Shown here piece by piece: positions 61,218 through 64,000 of a stretch of DNA of 64,000 nt. How positions within the stretch are numbered: the first letter of the stretch is position 1; every line of letters starts with the position of its first letter. Source of the stretch: Atopobiaceae bacterium. Lineage in GTDB: Bacteria; Actinomycetota; Coriobacteriia; Coriobacteriales; Atopobiaceae. Location of the stretch: the NCBI GenBank assembly GCA_022482785.1, contig JAKVON010000002.1, positions 62,001 to 126,000 of the forward strand, given 5' to 3'. Position numbers and translations under genes: made by a program. The notes below the pieces were generated by a model. The model saw only the letters and a program-made list of their open reading frames with translations, searched no databases and was not told the DNA's origin.

Positions 61218-61330
61218 CCTGCATGAAAATGCAGGCCATGGCACGGATTGCGGCCGATTCGCCGCATTTTCAGCGCCGAGTCACAGGCTGTGGCTCCATG
61301 GGTTGAGAAAACCTGTTCGATTACCGGGCG
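61218..61330 (+). repeat. dispersed intergenic hairpin element, copy B
   Basis: Second copy of the element at 52162-52270. Hairpin GCCTGCAT/ATGCAGGC with GAAA loop, invariant TGGCACGGATT, hairpin GCGGC/GCCGC, ATTTTC, CAGGCTGTGG with CTGTGG/CCATGG pairing by G-U wobbles, then AAAACCTGT. Stem bases differ between copies but pairing is kept. It starts 17 bases after the regulator stop. Confidence 0.7.
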
Positions 61331-61492
61331 GTGCGGGGGCATGCCCGCCCGTCCCCGTCTTTCAGTTGCCTGTAAGCATCACGCTTTTTCGGAAACGCCT
61401 CCTGCCGTCCGTGTCCTCGCGCGTGCGCCGCGTGCGCGCGAGGGGTACAACAGACTGGTGCCAGAAGCGTCCATACGGCAGGAAAGGTGAAT

Positions 61493-63007
61493 ATGATGGA
61501 TGACAACACGCAGGGAAGACCCCCTGTGCCAGGGCAGACCGGAAGCAGTCGGCCCACCAGGACGGAGTCGACGTCCCAGATCCCGACGCCGCCGACGACG
61601 CAGATGCCCCAGTCGGGCTTCTCCTACCAGGCGCCGGCGGATGCCACCTCGAACTATGCGCATGTTCCCGACGAGCCCTCCTTCCAGGAGCCCCGTCAGG
61701 GCGACTCCGGCAAGCCCGGCAAGGGCGGCGGCAGGCCCGTCCTCGCCGCCATCCTCGGCGGCGTCATCGGCGCGGCGCTCCTCTTCGGGATCCTCACGTT
61801 CACCGGAGCGCTGAGCAAGGGCACGACGGCCGCCTCGTCGTCGGCGGGTCAGTCCATCTCGATCAACGCCTCCACGACGGACGCCACCGTCGCCCAGGCG
61901 GTCTCTGCCAAGGCCCTGCCCAGCGTCGTCTCCATCTACATCGAGACCTCTTCGGGCTATGGCATCGGCTCGGGCGTCATCCTCGACACGCAGGGCCACA
62001 TCCTCACGAACTACCACGTGGTCGACGGCGCGAGCACGATCCAGGTGAACACGTCCGACGGCCTCAGCTACGACGCGACCGTCGTGGGCTCCGACGAGTC
62101 GAGCGACCTCGCCGTCATCAAGATCGACCCAGGCTCCGCCGCCCTGACCCCCATCGAGGTGGGCGACTCGAGCGCGCTCGTCACGGGCGACTGGGTCATG
62201 ACCATCGGCAGCCCCTATGGCCTCGACCAGTCGGTCTCCGCTGGCATCGTGAGCGCGCTCTACCGCTCGACCATGATGGCCAGCACCACCGGCACGACGA
62301 TCTACGCCGACCTCATCCAGACCGACGCGGCCATCAACTCGGGCAACTCCGGCGGTGCCCTCGTGAATGACCAGGGCAAGCTCGTGGGCATCAACTCCCT
62401 GGTCGAAAGCTCGAGCGGCGCGAACGCCGGCATCGGCTTCGCCATCGACGGCAACTATGCCATCAAGGTCGCCAACACCATCATCGCCGGCAAGACGGTC
62501 GAGCACGCCTACCTCGGCGTCACGCTCCAGACGGTCACCTCCTCCAACGCCAAGGTCAACAACCTCTCCACCGACTCCGGCGCCTATGTGACCTCCGTCG
62601 TCGACGGGAGCGCCGCCGCGACCGCGGGTCTCCAGAAGGGCGACATCATCACCAAGATCGACGGCGAGCAGATCGGCTCCTCGAGCGCCGTCATCCTCGC
62701 CGTGCGCAAGCATGACGTGGGCGACACGATGGAGATTACCTACATGAGGGGCACCGCCGAGAGCACCATCACGGTGACGCTCGGATCCGACGGCGGGAAG
62801 AACCTCTACTCGAACAACAGCTCCAACTCGAACGCCTACGGCTACGGCTACGGCAACAGCGGCTCCGGCTCGGGCTCCAGCTCCGGCTCGGGCACGAACG
62901 GGTACGGCTCGGGCTCCGGCTCGGGCAGCACGTCGTCGTGGTCGAGCTCGATCTATGTCGACGAGAACCAGGCCGTCGACGACGGTACCGTGACCTACTC
63001 GGCATAA
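61493..63007 (+). CDS. HtrA/DegP-type serine protease with PDZ domain
   Basis: 504 residues. A disordered cytoplasmic N-terminus rich in Pro, Thr and Gln (1-80), one membrane anchor (GRPVLAAILGGVIGAALLFG), then a trypsin-like domain with His175 in LTNYHVVDG, Asp205 in ESSDLAVIKI and Ser286 in INSGNSGGALV. A single PDZ domain follows (YLGVTLQTVT to ITVTLGSDG), then a Gly/Ser/Tyr-repeat tail. It degrades or refolds damaged envelope proteins outside the membrane. The start is ATG 61493, with GGAAAGG five bases upstream; ATG 61496 and GTG 61487 are alternatives. Followed by a strong terminator. Confidence 0.92.
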   Translation: MMDDNTQGRPPVPGQTGSSRPTRTESTSQIPTPPTTQMPQSGFSYQAPADATSNYAHVPDEPSFQEPRQGDSGKPGKGGGRPVLAAILGGVIGAALLFGILTFTGALSKGTTAASSSAGQSISINASTTDATVAQAVSAKALPSVVSIYIETSSGYGIGSGVILDTQGHILTNYHVVDGASTIQVNTSDGLSYDATVVGSDESSDLAVIKIDPGSAALTPIEVGDSSALVTGDWVMTIGSPYGLDQSVSAGIVSALYRSTMMASTTGTTIYADLIQTDAAINSGNSGGALVNDQGKLVGINSLVESSSGANAGIGFAIDGNYAIKVANTIIAGKTVEHAYLGVTLQTVTSSNAKVNNLSTDSGAYVTSVVDGSAAATAGLQKGDIITKIDGEQIGSSSAVILAVRKHDVGDTMEITYMRGTAESTITVTLGSDGGKNLYSNNSSNSNAYGYGYGNSGSGSGSSSGSGTNGYGSGSGSGSTSSWSSSIYVDENQAVDDGTVTYSA

Positions 63008-63025
63008 GCCGCGGTCCCGGATGCC

Positions 63026-63060
63026 AAGGCCCCGTCGCAGCGATGCGGCGGGGCTTTTTC
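63026..63060 (+). terminator. intrinsic terminator after htrA
   Basis: GCCCCGTCGC (63029-63038) pairs with GCGGCGGGGC (63045-63054), one G-T pair, six-base loop, then TTTTTC. Confidence 0.85.
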
Positions 63061-63103
63061 CGTCCGGCCCTTCGGGTACCATGGGCGTGTCGGAAGGGGA
63101 GAG

Positions 63104-64000
63104 ATGCGCTTCGTTCACACGTCGGATCTGCACCTGGGGCGTCGGCTCGGCCAGATGCCCCTCGGGGACGACACGGCCCACATGCTCGACCAGCTTGCCG
63201 CGGCCGTCCTGTCGAGCGGGTCGGAGGCCGTGGTCGTGGCGGGCGACGTGTTCGACTCGCCCGTCCCTCCCGAGGCCGCCGTGCGCCAGTGGGACGGCTT
63301 CGTCTCGCGCCTTGCCAGCGACAAGGTCCCCTGCCTCGTGATCGCCGGCAACCACGACTCCGGCGCCCGCCTCGCGTTCGGGCACGAGCTCATGGCGCGG
63401 GCGGGGCTCCACCTCGCGGGGTCGCTCTCCGGGGAGGTGAGCCACGTGAGGCTCGGCCACGGCGACGATGCCGCCACGTTCTGGCTCGTCCCCTTCGTCC
63501 GGCCGGCGGACGTCCGTCCATGGGCACAGGCCGAGGGCATCGAGGCGCCGTCCGTCGCCACCTTCGGGGAGGCCCTCCGCGTCGTCCTCGACGCGGTGCG
63601 GAGCCATCCCGCGTTTGCCGAGGGCGCCAACGTCCTCGTCTCGCACCAGTTCGTCACCGTCTCGGGGGCGGGCCCCGCGCGCAGCGATTCGGAGCGCCTC
63701 ACGCTCGGCACGGTCGACAACGTCGACGCCTCCGTCTACGAGGGCTTCGACTACGTCGCCCTCGGCCACATCCATCGTCCCCAGCGCGTCGGGTCCGACC
63801 GCATGCGCTATGCGGGCAGCCCCCTCAAGCTCTCTGCCTCCGAGGCCCGCTATGCCAAGTCGTTCGTCGTGGTCGACGTCGGGCGCACGGGGCGTCTCCG
63901 CCCGTCTCGAACCCGTGGTGCCGCTGCACGACTTCCGCGAGATCCGCGGATCTGTCGACGACCTCGTGAGACAGGGCTCCGATGAGCCCGAGCCCGTCCG
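63104..64000 (+). pseudogene. sbcD: exonuclease SbcCD subunit D, one frameshift, runs off window
   Basis: A calcineurin-like nuclease with all metal motifs: HTSDLHLGRRLG, VVAGDVFDSPVP, VIAGNHDSGARLA, LVSHQFVT and DYVALGHIHRPQRV. With SbcC it cleaves hairpins and protein-blocked DNA ends. ATG 63104 follows GGAAGGGGAGAG. One extra C in the CCC at 63901-63903 breaks the frame. Without it the protein continues RLEPVVPLHDFREIRGSVDD and is still open at the window end. The exact continuation suggests a base-call error. sbcC would be expected just to the right. Confidence 0.85.

Noticed and set aside
61300-61335. T-arm-like GTTCGATTAC resembling part of a tRNA
   Set aside because: No acceptor, D or anticodon stems fit around it; it belongs to the repeated intergenic element.
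62815-62940. Gly/Ser/Tyr-rich repeat at the end of htrA as a separate repeat element
   Set aside because: It is an in-frame low-complexity tail of the protease, irregular at the DNA level.

Overview
The window is about two-thirds G+C, uses Coriobacteriia-like proteins throughout, and carries [FeFe] hydrogenases, a glutamine synthetase with a GlnR-like orphan regulator, many polyol and amino-acid transport genes and no respiratory chain. It reads as a chromosomal segment of an anaerobic actinobacterium of the Coriobacteriia (Olsenella/Atopobiaceae-like is the best guess, from inference only). No rRNA, tRNA, CRISPR array or intact mobile element was seen.

Bases 1-5150 are an eroded accessory region. 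They hold an A+T-richer FRG-domain gene cut by the window edge, a nested inverted-repeat element, a dead YraN gene, four small unknown genes, a frameshifted ATP-binding regulator and the C-terminal stub of a DUF2075 helicase, with a sugar O-acetyltransferase and a long palindrome among them. From 5160 onward the content is ordinary chromosome.

Three metabolic blocks stand out. (1) 6161-12820: amidase, two choline-kinase-like proteins (one lacking a metal-binding Asp), a DUF3311-like small membrane protein, a sodium/solute symporter and a class III PLP enzyme of the phospholyase-like type. This looks like import, phosphorylation and cleavage of an amino alcohol. (2) 14677-22891: a polyol/ketose locus with two zinc dehydrogenases, a RPE-family epimerase, an MFS carrier, a class II aldolase, a PfkB kinase, an aldo/keto reductase and a DeoR-family repressor, headed by a promoter overlapped by three phased operator-like repeats. 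(3) 35449-40776: two different [FeFe] hydrogenases flanking a NuoF-C-terminus/GltD fusion flavoprotein, probably an NAD(P)H-linked hydrogen-evolving or confurcating system.

The rest comprises aspS, hisS and a branched-chain aminotransferase; a TelA/XpaC pair; a secreted protein with 12 ricin repeats and a cell-wall amidase domain; a permease-ATPase fusion transporter; a MacB-type efflux operon with two adaptor proteins; a fluoride riboswitch with crcB; a KDPG-aldolase-like/glycerol-dehydrogenase-like/GntR group; glnA with an amino-acid ABC transporter and a GlnR-like regulator; HtrA; and the start of sbcD. Two copies of an alignable hairpin-bearing intergenic element (52162-52270, 61218-61330) are the best candidate for something undescribed.

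Many otherwise conserved genes, including glnA and sbcD, are broken by isolated one-base indels. I read this mostly as sequencing or assembly error, and those entries are given as the corrected gene span.
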